From Populus alba (lineage: Eukaryota > Streptophyta > Magnoliopsida > Malpighiales > Salicaceae), in contig NC_133294.1 in the NCBI RefSeq assembly GCF_005239225.2, positions 1,364,001 through 1,428,000 of the forward strand: 64,000 bases of DNA. The letters run 5' to 3'. The notes below the pieces were generated by a model, which was not told the DNA's origin, did no database searches, and saw only the letters and a program-made list of their open reading frames with translations. The stretch's first letter is position 1. Every line of letters starts with the position of its first letter. The position numbers and the translations under genes were made by a program. Shown one piece after another: positions 23,088 to 33,540 of the stretch.

Positions 23088-23657
23088 GTTAGGATTAAGC
23101 TTTGTCTTTTGTCTTATTATTGCTATTTTTATTATTATTTTTTGTTGTTGTTGTGTTTATTTGTTTATTTTTTCCTGCATTTATTGTTTTAGCATGCATC
23201 CTTGTTTATGTTGTCATGCATCACTTTGAGAGCACACACTTTACAACCTAGGATAAGTGGGAAAGTAACGGTACCCCAATGGCTTTAGCCTGGGTAAGAC
23301 TCGTGAAACCATCCAACTCTCGCTTGATTGTTTACTTGAAAGTGGTTGATATGCCAAACTGATATTACTCAGGGCCTCTATCTTCACACTACTTATAAGC
23401 CTCATATCGACCTTTCATGGACGATCACTGAGCATGCGAGAGACCCTTGGAAACTAGATAATGACCAACCCCTTGATGCACTCAGTAATTAGGATCTTCT
23501 AATTAGGTAGTCACCCCCCCGTGTAGGGCAAGTCCGCATTTCATACACATTTTTTTATTGCTTTAGCATTTTTGCATAATTGCATGATTTACATTTAGCA
23601 GGTTGAAATATAGGTCCCCATTGAAACTCATTTATAACACTCGTTCAAGAAAAAGAC

Positions 23658-24651
23658 ATGGAAAACGAAGAAAGAGCCCAGTTGGAAGCCCAACATCAAA
23701 AAGAGGTGGACAATCTTAAGGAAGAAGTCGCAAGGCTTACTAGTCTACTCGAGCAGGCCTTGAGAGATAAATTCGGAAAAACAACACTTAGAGCTCAGCC
23801 TGAAGATATGCATGTAACTCATTTCGATCCACAGAATCTGGGGGCAAATAGGGTGTCATCTGAATTTTCAACAAGCTATGCATTTTCAACCAGCATACCC
23901 CACGAGAATGTCGTTTACCATTGATTCTACAGAGAAGGAATCTCAAAAGGGCAAGAGGGTAAAAGAAGATGGTATGAACAAATTAGTTGCCTTGGAGCAA
24001 AGATTGAGAGCATTGGAGCGAATTCGCCTATATGATCCTATAAAGGCTGCTGAGATGTGTTTGGTGCCCAACATTGTCATTCCCAAAAAGTTTAGAGTGC
24101 CAGAATTTGTCAAATATACGGGAACTCAATGCCCTATAACTCATCTTAAAGCATACTACAACAAAATGGCCGAGGTGGTTGATGATGAGAAACTGTTGAT
24201 TCATTTCTTCCAAAAAAGCTTGAGTGACGCTGCCCTCACCTGGTATATGCGGTTGGACAATACCAAGGTTAAAAAATGGAAGGACTTAGTTGATGCCTTC
24301 ATGAGGCAATATAAGTTCAATATAGATGTGGGCCCTGATCGTTTAAGCTTGCAAGCTATGGAGAAGAACAACAAGGAGTCCATAAGAGAATACGCCCGGA
24401 GATGGAGTGAGGTAGCTGCACAAGTTAATCCTCCCATGTTGGAAAAAGAGATGATCAATTTATTTTCCAACACCTTTAAAGCTCCATACTTTGAGTACCT
24501 AGTTAGAAGCTCGGCACAACATTTCACTGACCTGGTTGTTATAGCTGAGAGGATTGAACAAGCCATTGGGTTAGGTAAAATTGCTAACCCGATTGAGAAG
24601 AACGGTTTCGCTGAAGGTGGTTGCCAAGACACTTATCATTCCTATAGTTAA
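23658..24651 (+). pseudogene. Ty3/gypsy Gag, one frameshift
   Basis: Starts MENEERAQLEAQHQKEVDN with a coiled-coil-like N-terminus (about residues 1-40). The Retrotrans_gag core follows: CPITHLKAYYNKMAEV, ALTWYMRLDN, DAFMRQYKFNID, SIREYARRWSEVAAQ, ending at TYHSYS and a stop at 24651. Near 23864 one extra T, compared with the sister copy at 60657, shifts the frame, so the first frame stops at 23924 and the rest is read in the next frame from about 23878. No CCHC knuckle or protease follows. The product would build the particle shell. The stop after SYS is shared with the sister element, so the short Gag is a property of the group rather than local damage. Confidence 0.85.
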
Positions 24652-27090
24652 TTGCTTCACACCAACTCTCAGAAATCAACTATCTTGAAGATAAAGCTAT
24701 GGTGATATTAGGTCAAGAATGATCTACAAATGACTTCAATTGATTGTTGAAAAGACGCCCTTGTCAAGGAGAATGAATGATTGATTCTAGAAATTCCAAT
24801 CAATGATCACTAAAATGTTTTAGCCCCTTTATATGTTATCATACCAGTATTTCACAGCCCAAGATGTTGTCATAAGTTCTTTCTTATTGAACTTATTTTC
24901 CAAAATTTTAATGAAATAATGAGTTTGTCATTCAATCATGTTTACGATTATCATTATTCATTTTTTTCTGAGAGAGTTTTCTTATAAAGATTCACAAACA
25001 CATCTTTGAAGCCTTGTGCGATCTCATAGACGCAATTCATCTCTTTTAACAAAAATCAGTTTCCCTATTGGAGTTTTGAAAAAATTGATCTGGCATTTTG
25101 ATTTCAAAAAATAATTTGATGTTTATTCAAAAACGATATTTTTGACATTCTACTTGTAGAATGACAATTGAATCAAGCAACTCCTTCATAAAGGTGACCA
25201 AACTCTAAAAAGAAGAAAGAAAAAAGAAATGAATAAATACCCTTACCCCATGACTCTTGAATCATGTGTTTTTAAATGTATGAATAATGGTATGTAGTGA
25301 ACTTGTTGCTCATAACTCATGAATTACATCTTTGCAAAGACTAAACCATCACACTAGATGAGGTCAAAGTTTATTGATCATAGCTGCTTGCGCTTGAAAT
25401 GAGGAAAGGCCATGTTTGTTATTCCTTTCACGTTCTGAAATAAATACATCCCTTGCGATCCCTTTTTGAGCCTGAATAATTTTTTTTCTTTCATAAAAAA
25501 TCCCGATTAAGATCACACCCTACACTGGGGGCAAGTGAAATTTCAATGATCAAGAAAGATAATAAAGCCGTGAGAAAGCCAAAAGGGAAAAGAGCCCAAG
25601 AAACACAAATGCTAGGGATCATGCCCACAACACAAGAAAAAAGTAAGGGGCAAGTGAAATTTCAATGATCAAGAAAGATGATAAAGCCGTGAGAAAGCCA
25701 AAAGGCGAAAGAGCCCAAGAAACTCAAATGCTAGGGGGCATGCCCAAATCACAAGAAAAAGTGATAACTAAGATAAAATGAGTATGCTCTAGCAAAGCAA
25801 TGAAAAAGAAAAAAAGAGGGGCAAATCAAAGAAGAGCGGCAAAAGAAAATATGAATGACGCCAAAAGTCAAACTATTGATTGTGATCTTCAGTCTTTGAA
25901 ACCCTGAAACACTCTTTGAGCCTTATGAATCCATTTCTTTCATAGCCAAAAACCACAGCCTACGTTACGTACCTGTAGAAGTCCTTTCTAATCAAGCAAG
26001 CAAGCAACCTAGAACAATAAACAATGCTCTCAAAATGCAAAGAATATTTTTTTTCATAAGATTCATGACCTCAAGAATAAGCTATTTATTATTATTCATG
26101 CTGATAAAAATGAGTGTTCAAAAAGAGACAAATTTTTCTCAAACAAAACCTCGAGCTTTTTCTCGAGTCCTTCACTTTGAAAAAAGGTCATCTCATGATG
26201 TATTTTCACCGAAGATATCATTGCCAAACACAAGAGCAAATAATCTCTTTTTCAAAAAAAAGAAAATAACCAAGGAGTTGCAAGATTTCAAAAGCAAATT
26301 GTTTTGGACTCATATCAAAATAATTTTTGTTTTCAAAATGCAAGATCAAGATTTCAAGATTCATTCTAGACCCATATCCCTTCACTAAACTGAAAAGGAG
26401 AGAAATGAGACAATGGCCTTTTAAAACCATTATTTGTCTAAGTCGCTGACAGAGCACACTTCGGGGCAATGACCAATACAAGGGGGCAACGTTGTGTTTA
26501 GAAGGAAAAATTCTAGAAAAAGAGAGGAACATTTCCTACAACAAGACAAGGGGGCATTTTGGTTTATGAAAGACAGTTTGATCCTTTCAGCAAGTGACAC
26601 CGAATGTTTTTAGCAGTGAGACAAGGAGTAATGAATAATCCTCTCAGATTATTTGATGAGACAGAAAATCTCTAGCAAGCAAGTGGGTCATGATGAGCAC
26701 CACAAAGGCTGAGTTGTGCAAACAAATCTGGAAATAGATTTACATGGGCTACCTCGAGTGGGCTAGAAGCAAGCGACAAAGATGACCTGAATCAGAGGTA
26801 GCAAGTCCTCATCAGTCATGCAACAAGAAGACTAAGAAGAAATGGGGACCTATATTTCAAAACAGGTAAAGATGCATGCATATCATCTAAACTTTGAGAC
26901 ATTGAACAATGAGTTTTGCAAATTTCATATGAGAAAATTCCAACGAAATCCATCAAGTGGAAGGCCAACTTGAAATGGCCAAGATTGAATTTGCTTTTGA
27001 AAATTTTTCATTTTTTGAGAATTTTTCATCCTGGGCAGGCCGCCCATGAGAATTAGGCCACCTGAAAATTCTCTGTGTTTTTCCACCTTT
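24652..27090 (+). other. Non-coding 3' interior of the gag-only element
   Basis: No long frame with recognisable domains. The sequence aligns by eye with 61620-63720 of the sister element, so it is a conserved non-coding body, not random filler. It includes a two-copy tandem duplication at 25526-25765. Confidence 0.75.
25526..25765 (+). repeat. Tandem duplication of about 120 bp
   Basis: Two adjacent near-identical units begin GGGGCAAGTGAAATTTCAAT (25526 and 25647) and include AGCCGTGAGAAAGCCAAAAG and ATGCTAGGG. The sister element has a single copy at about 62515-62630. Confidence 0.85.
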
Positions 27091-27093
27091 TTC

Positions 27094-27470
27094 GAGTGCG
27101 CCTTCGAGCCATCGACTATCAAAGGTAATGCAATTCCTATCCTACCTCCTTTTGAGTGCACCTTCGAGCCCTCACCTCATTTCTTTTCGAGCGCGCATTC
27201 GAGCCCTCGACCATCAAAGGTAGTGCATTTCCTATCCTACCTCCTTTTGAGTGCACCTTCGAGCCCTCACCTCATTTCTTTTCGAGCGCACATTCGAGCC
27301 CTCGACCATCAAAGGTAGTGCATTTCCTATCCTACCTCCTTTTGAGTGCGCCTTCGAGCCCTCACCTCATTTCTTTTCGAGCGCGCCTTCAAGCCCTCGA
27401 CCATCAAAGGTAGTGCATTTCCTATCCTACCTCCTTTTGAGTGCGTTTTTGAGCCCTCATTCCCTTTCGA
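27094..27470 (+). repeat. 95 bp tandem repeat
   Basis: Units contain GAGCCCTCACCTCATTTC, CGAGCCCTCGACCATCAAAG and CATTTCCTATCCTACCTCC. Full units at about 27152-27246, 27247-27341 and 27342-27436 repeat at exactly 95 bases, with partial units either side. Because 95 is not a multiple of three the overlapping frames there are repeat artefacts. Confidence 0.9.
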
Positions 27471-27604
27471 GCGCACCTCCAAACCCTCATTTCCTTCAAG
27501 CTTCCATCTTTTGGAATAGTGCGCCTTCGAGCCCTATCATGTCATTTTTTCCACCTCCTTCAAATCTATGTGAATTAGACCAGTTTTGAAAAATCCTCAT
27601 ATTT

Positions 27605-27965
27605 TTTCTCATTGGGCCGGTAACCCATTACAATGTGACCAACTGGGCTGGTAACCCATTACAATATACCAACTGGGCAGGTAACCCATTACAATTTACC
27701 AAGTGGGCAGATATACCAACTGGGCAGGTAACCCATTATAATTTACCAATTGGGCAAGTAACCCATTATAATTTACCAATTGGGCAAGTAACCCATTACA
27801 ATGTGACCATCTGGGTTGGTAACCCATTACAATATACCAACTGGGCAGGTAACCCATTACAATGTGACCATCTGGGTTGGTAACCCATTACAATATACCA
27901 ACTGGGCAGGTAACCCATTACAATGTGACCATCTGGGCTGGTAACTCATTACAATGTGACCATCC
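27605..27965 (+). repeat. 30-31 bp minisatellite with GGTAACCCATTACAAT core
   Basis: About twelve units such as GGGCAGGTAACCCATTACAA followed by TGTGACCATCT or TATACCAACT. Two unit types alternate in the second half, suggesting a 61 bp higher-order unit. Weaker copies extend to 27035-27060 and 28020-28105. Family B carries a matching array at 37864-38370. Confidence 0.9.
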
Positions 27966-28349
27966 TAAAAATAAAAAAATAAAAATAAAAAAAAATCATC
28001 CTCGTATTTTTTTTCAATCATTGGGCAGGTCGCCTGGAACAACTAGACCATTCATGAAATTCTTCGCGTTTCTTTTATCATCGGGCAGGTTGCCCATAAT
28101 AATTTGATCCATTTAAAAAAAAACAAAAAAAACAAAAAAACAAAAAAAGGGTGGGTCGTCTTCCAAATGACTTGTTTATTAATTTCGACATCTCTCTGTA
28201 AAGGTCGTGTGTCAATTTATTGTTTTTGAAGTTTTCAAGAAAAAGAAAAAAGCAAAAGTTCTCTCTGTATCTACTTTTCTTTATAAATTTACTACACAAA
28301 GCTAAAAGAAAATAAAATTTTCTAAAATATCTTTGTATAGTAAATATTA

Positions 28350-28365
28350 TAAAGAGGGGGGCAAC
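28350..28365 (+). other. Polypurine tract, family A
   Basis: AAAGAGGGGGGCAAC next to the 3' LTR start at 28366, the expected plus-strand priming site. Confidence 0.8.
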
Positions 28366-30662
28366 TGTCATAACCCAATTTTTTGACCATTTTTATTTTA
28401 ATTATTATTATTTTTTTATTTACTAAAAAAACGATAAACAATGATGAAAAAAACAAGTAAAATGAAATAAATAAAGAATGAATTAAAATTTGGGCTAAGG
28501 GCAACATGATTGGAAGTTTTAGGGTTTAATTAAAATTTGGAATTAATCTAATTAAGTTTGGAATTAATTTGTTTAATCCAATTAAGGGTTTAATTGAAGA
28601 ATTGATAAACTTTTTAGGCTTAATTAAGCTTGGAATTAATTTAATTCATCCAATCAAGGGTTTAATGGAAGAATTGATAAGTTTTGAGACTTAATTAAGC
28701 TTGAAATTAATTTAATTAATCCAATTAAAGGTTTAATTGGAGAATTGATAAGTTTTGAGACTTAATTAAGCTTGAAAATTAATTTAATTAATCCAATCAA
28801 GGGTTTAATTGGAGAATTGATAAGTTTTTGGACTTAATTGGCTTGGAATTAATTTAATTAATGAAATCAGGGACTTAATTGAAGAATTACCAAAGTTTGG
28901 ATTAATTGGGGGCACAATTGTAGCAGATTAAAGTATAAGGACTAACTTGTAAAAGGCGCCTAAATGCAGGGGTCCAATTACAATTTATCCAGGGGCTTAA
29001 TTACAAAAGTTTCCAAAATTCAAGGGCCGAAATGCATATAGCTGTGAATACCAAAACGGCACCGTTTCCTGTTACTGTTCATCTTCCTCACCCGACCGAA
29101 ACGGACGCCCACCGCCGCACAACCATTACTCCTGCAATTATCACACTTTATGATTGGAAGAAAACGGCATTGTTTTCCCTGGCTATAAAAGCCATGGAAC
29201 GACTGAGCGCGGAGGGGAGGGGAGACAAAAAAAACCCGTAAACCAGAGCACCAAAGAACCAGAGGGAGAAAGAAACCCAGAAACAAAGGGGGGGATTATA
29301 GAAAACGAAAGAAGAAAACCAGAGGAGACAGGGGAAAGCCAGAAAGAAACCGAGAGATTGAACCCAGAAAACCAGAGTCAAGAACAAAAAAAACCAACCC
29401 AAAAGACAGAGCAACTCACAGAACAGAAAACCAGAGCAATTAACCCAGAAAAAAAAACAGAACAAACAAAAGACAACCAAGAAAGAAAATACCGAGAAGA
29501 ACAGAAACATCAACCCAGATTTCATCCCTGCAAGAAATCAGTTTTCTTCCGAAAAACATATACACGGGAAAAGGAGAGAAAGGCAGAGGAACCTTGTTCT
29601 AGTCCCTGCAGGAACCCAGTTGATCACCGAAGCATTGGTTATTGACAGAAATCGTCCGAATCCACGCCGGCGTTGCAACCTTCCTCAGCATCGCTGGAAA
29701 CAGAAGCAGTCGAACTCCACCAACGCTCAATCGTCTAAACAGGTGCGCCCGTTTCCATTGTTTTTTTACTCTTCTGGTTTAAATTGCATTTGAACAGTGC
29801 GAAGGTAATTTAATTACCTTCGCACTGTTGATGCACGCGTGAAAATGCTTCACGCGTGCATCGGCTGATTGCTCAGCCGGTCACTGGCTTGGGCCAGTGA
29901 CCGGGCTGGCTGGGCCAGGCTCAGCCCCTGTGGGGCTGAGCTGGGCCCAGCCACCAATATACATGCTGGGCTGGATTTAGCCCAGCCCAGCCCCAAAAAA
30001 TAAAAAAAAATAGGAAAAATAAAAAAATAAAAAATAAAAATAGGAGAAATAAAAAATAAAAAATATTTGTATGCTTGAATAAAAATAATATAAATTTACT
30101 GGTTTATTCATCAACGCCAGAGTCGGGAATAAAATACTGGTTTGAGTTTATATTATTTTTATTCGTTATATTTTATTTTTTTATTTAGCAAAAAATATGT
30201 GCATGCGTAAAAATAAATTTGTTTTTATTTATCTATCCAAGGATGCTAGAGTAAGAAAAATAAAAAAATATTGATCAAAATTTTTTTCGTAGCTACGAAT
30301 TTTTACCAACGCCAGAGTTGGAATTATTCGAGCTTGAATATTCACTGGCGCCAGAGTCAGGAATATTTAAACAAATCATCATAACATAAATTAATAAATA
30401 TTTAGCAATTTAAGACAAAACCAACAATGCAGTCAGCCTTAGGTAGAACGTTTAAGGGGTGATAATATCTTCCCTTTTACGTAACCAATCCCGAGCCATA
30501 GAATCTCTGTTGACCAGTTAGGGTTCCTATTGACCATAATACTAGGTGGCGACTCCTCAAACAAGACATTTTTTTTCCAAAAGAACCGGATGCCAGAATC
30601 TGTTCTTTTTTTCATAATTCAAGAGAATTATTTTGTGGGCCGCCGCGATGTCGGGTGCGACA
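28366..30662 (+). repeat. 3' LTR of the 20746-30662 element
   Basis: 2297 bp, nearly the same as the 5' LTR. TATA box at 29184-29190, hairpins from 29795, TGGCGACTCC at 30547-30556. A charged open frame in the leader (29154-29645) is also present in the 5' LTR, has no domain and is treated as chance. Confidence 0.93.
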
Positions 30663-31339
30663 ATGTTTATTGAATTGAATATGATGATTTTTTTTTTCAG
30701 GAGACCTATAATAATCGATTGAGGGAGAGATACGGGGACGATCCTTCGACCCATCCGGAATTCGATCCGGATTTGTGGATGGAGGCTGGATCGTCAGGTG
30801 GACCCGATAAAAATCGGGTTTACAGGCTCTCCAGCACTATCGCCGCCAACTTGCGGTCGACCAGTACTGCTTCAACCGTTGGGAGCTCCCAATTTGTATC
30901 GAGCTCCCAATCTAAGGAGTTTGTGGCCTTGCATCAAAGGTGCGACCACCTATCAGAGACATACACACAACTCAAAGAAGAGCAAAGATTGGCGAACGAA
31001 CAACACAGAGCAGAGTCTGAACAACAAAGAGCGGCCTATGAAGAGCTTCGTCAAATGGTCATGAACATGACACAAGGTGGAACATGTGCGCCTAATCCTT
31101 TTTGGCCGCCTAACCCCCATCCTCCTCGTCCTCCTCCTCCTCCACCTTTATATTAATTTTTAATAAACATTATTTACATTTAAAATTTTGTTTAATGTTT
31201 TTTTGAAACACATTCATTTTGTAATGAATATTATTTAACTTTGAGTTTTTGTTGCTTAATATAAATTTTATTTGCATAATTGGTTTGTATTACCATTAAT
31301 TTATATTATTTTTTCTAAATAATTAAAAAACAATTAAAA

Positions 31340-31839
31340 AAAAACAATTACAGAGGGATTTACCGATGGAATAACTCTGTCGGCATTGGACAGTGTCTGC
31401 CACCATCACCGACGAATATTCAGACGGACAGATTCGGTCGGTATTCCATCCCATCACCGACATATTCATCGACGGAAATAATTCATCGGTATAAAGTTAC
31501 CGATGAATTTACATACGAAAATATTCGGTCGGTATCAAATATCACCGACACTTTTACCGACGGATTTAGGTCGTCGGTATTTACATAACACCGACGGAAT
31601 ATTTTCCGTCGGTATATTCCAAGCGGAAAACTTTTTTTTTTTTTGGCGCGCACAGTCCGTCGGTAACAGTTTTTTTTGTATTTCCGACCGATATAGCAAT
31701 GGAATGTGGAATCACCGACAAAAGGTATTCCGACGAGCGTATTCCGTCGGTAATATAGTCAGTAAATACTTTACCGATGAACGTTCTATCACACACCGAC
31801 GGAATATTTCCGTCGGTAAAACTGTGAAATCTTGTAGTG
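31340..31839 (+). repeat. Right CACTA end and subterminal repeat array
   Basis: ACCGACGGA and TTCCGTCGGTA motifs in both orientations from about 31360 to 31822, then the terminal CTTGTAGTG ending at 31839, followed by the ATT duplication. Confidence 0.88.
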
Positions 31840-31842
31840 ATT

Positions 31843-33540
31843 TAAATGTTGATAAACCTAGTTATTGTTTTTCTATATATATATACTTAAACCAAACCTA
31901 AAAATACAGTCCAAAACCAAATAGGCTAGATTATCAAATTTAGCCCCTAAACCTCTTACCCATTAACATTGAAGATTTAAACTAGGCCCAGCATGCATTG
32001 AAGTCCAGAAAAACGGCCCACGATTATTTATTGAAAAAGAAACGAATCAGGTGCTAGTTAGGGCGGGAGCAAAGACAAACACTTTCCAAGCCATTCTTTT
32101 CACTTATCTGATGATCATGAAAGATTAACTGCCTGGGTTTCCATTCCCTAAATGAACATGAATGCTCAAGGGTGAACAACTTGCAACTCTATCCAAACTT
32201 CACAAGCAAAAGTAGAATAAAGTCTTGATCTCGCAAATATATGGTCTTGAGCTCTACTCGTACATGTTTATACACGAAGAAGGCATGGAATGACGAATAC
32301 GTAATGATATTCTTCATGTGAAAACTTAATAATCAGAAGAGACCATACCTGTGTTTGCATTCGACCAAGGTAGTGGTGTAGCATGTGATATTTGTGGATA
32401 GCGTTTTTAATAAAGATTGGGAAAGAATGTTCCTGTAAAGTTTGTTGTATATTTTGATTAGTTTATTTTAATTGTGTATTCTGCTTGTCTTTTGATTTTA
32501 AAAAATAAAGACACCTCTCGGATGATGGAAACATTTAATTACTAAATAAACACGAGTGAAAATGAAAAAAAAGAAAAAAGAAAAAGGGAAGAGTCTAAGG
32601 TTGCTCACGGCTTTATTCATGGGCCGAAAAATTTACCCCATCACCACAAATCTACACCAAAAGGGCCTTTTTTGGTCTAGAAGAATTAAAGATCTGCCAC
32701 CAGAGGGATGAAGATGTCGTCTGTCCCGTTGCACCCGCCGAATCAACTTTTCTACTGTGGTTTCTTGCCCTCTCTGTTTTTCCTTCTGGTGATCCTCCTT
32801 TTTTTTTTTTTTGTGTTCCTTTTATAGGCGGGTGTTAATCCTTTTAAGAAGGGGAAAAAGATCACTGCCTTTGTTAGTATCAAATCCTTGAAGATAGCCC
32901 TGGAAATCAGCTTAGGTATTGGCCATTGATTCCTCTTTTCTTGATTCATGGAGAGAGTATCAAATTTTGAAAAATGGATCTTGCATAAGAATGGAAAGGC
33001 TGGGCTATAGTTCTTGATTAAAAGCAGACTGAGAGGGTATGTTTGACTCAAAATCTGTAGTAGATCATCAGAATTAAAACCTGATTTCTTGTGCTACGAT
33101 TAGGACCAAGATCAGAATCTAATGTTGCATGAGAGTCAGTTGTTCCAACGTCTTTTAATGCCCTGAATTTCTGCAGAATTTAGCACAAAACGGCGTCGTT
33201 TCCTTCAAATATTCATCATATGTTCTTCCCTCTTTCTATCAAAACGCATTGTTTCACATTCACTGAATGTCAATCAGCGTCGTTTTCAGCCTTAATTATA
33301 ATTAGGTTTTTCTAATTAAAATCAAATTAAACTTCTTATTTGTCCCTGCGTTTTAGCGTCATTTGTACTTCAGTCCTTGGCCTTTGGATTTTCCTAATTC
33401 AGGTCAATTTCACCCTTGACCAAATTACAATATGTCCTATGATTTCTCCCTCTCTTTCATTTCTGTTTTGGTTCTTCAATTCTTCATTTTTAAATCAAAT
33501 TAACTCTCAATTTCAATTTTATTCTTATTTGTCCCTGACT
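31843..33540. other. Intergenic sequence, possible old minus-strand LTR pieces
   Basis: No gene seen. Around 32640-33540 features reminiscent of the window's long LTRs appear in reverse: phrases like TCAGTCCTTGGCC (the complement of GGCCAAGGACTGA) and an AAAACGGCGTCGTTT motif at about 33188. No ends or target duplication could be placed. Confidence 0.35.

Larger units (their letters stand above)
20746..30662 (+). mobile_element. Gag-only long-LTR retrotransposon, family A (Ty3/gypsy, probably Ogre/Tat-like)
   Basis: 9917 bp with direct LTRs of 2321 and 2297 bp (TGTCATAACCC...GTGCGACA), flanked by the 5 bp duplication ATGTT (20741-20745 and 30663-30667). A primer site follows the 5' LTR and a purine tract precedes the 3' LTR. 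The 5.3 kb interior has a gag gene and then about 3.7 kb of non-coding sequence with three sorts of tandem repeat; no protease, RT, RNase H or integrase motif is visible. Lineage is inferred from LTR length, gag type and a tRNA-Arg-like primer site. It inserted into the last intron of the CACTA second gene, in the same orientation. Confidence 0.93.
19583..31156 (+). pseudogene. Second CACTA gene, plant transposase (Ptta/En/Spm, Transposase_24-like), split by an LTR element in its intron
   Basis: Exons fit at 19583-19815 (MRKIKTKAGRSRPVESSS), 19913-20051 (FTNIEAARVISSGFKALMEI), 20153-20223, about 20300-20515, 20582-20701 (ATSLGREPSPMELFVETHMR) and 30701-31156 (ETYNNRLRERYGDDPSTH, a coiled-coil stretch, then a proline-rich end). 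The last intron, 20702-30700, is about 77 bp plus the inserted LTR element. Stops: TGA at 19676-19678 (an arginine codon with C changed to T would give it) and TAG at 20383-20385 (similarly from CAG). Family: Transposase_24 proteins accompany TNP2 in plant CACTA elements and are thought to bind the subterminal repeats, comparable to TNPA. The order and spacing support one gene despite the insertion. Confidence 0.85.
12683..31839 (+). mobile_element. CACTA (En/Spm-type) DNA transposon containing a nested LTR element
   Basis: Begins CACTACCAGAAAT and ends with the complement of CACTACAAGATTT, giving about 13 bp imperfect inverted ends. Both ends are flanked by ATT (12680-12682 and 31840-31842), the 3 bp duplication expected for CACTA elements. 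Subterminal arrays of CCGACGGA-type repeats lie next to both ends. It holds two genes, a TNP2-like transposase and a second plant transposase gene. Total 19,157 bp, of which 9.9 kb is a later LTR insertion, so the original was about 9.2 kb. Both genes carry stops, so it is non-autonomous now. Confidence 0.93.

Noticed and set aside
27046..27589. Overlapping open frames full of FECTFEPSPHF-like repeats
   Set aside because: They arise from the 95 bp tandem repeat; since 95 is not divisible by three, successive frames repeat the same peptide. No start context or domain.
27605..27965. Regularly spaced repeats resembling a CRISPR array
   Set aside because: Units are directly adjacent and the spacers are not unique; the location is inside a plant retrotransposon.
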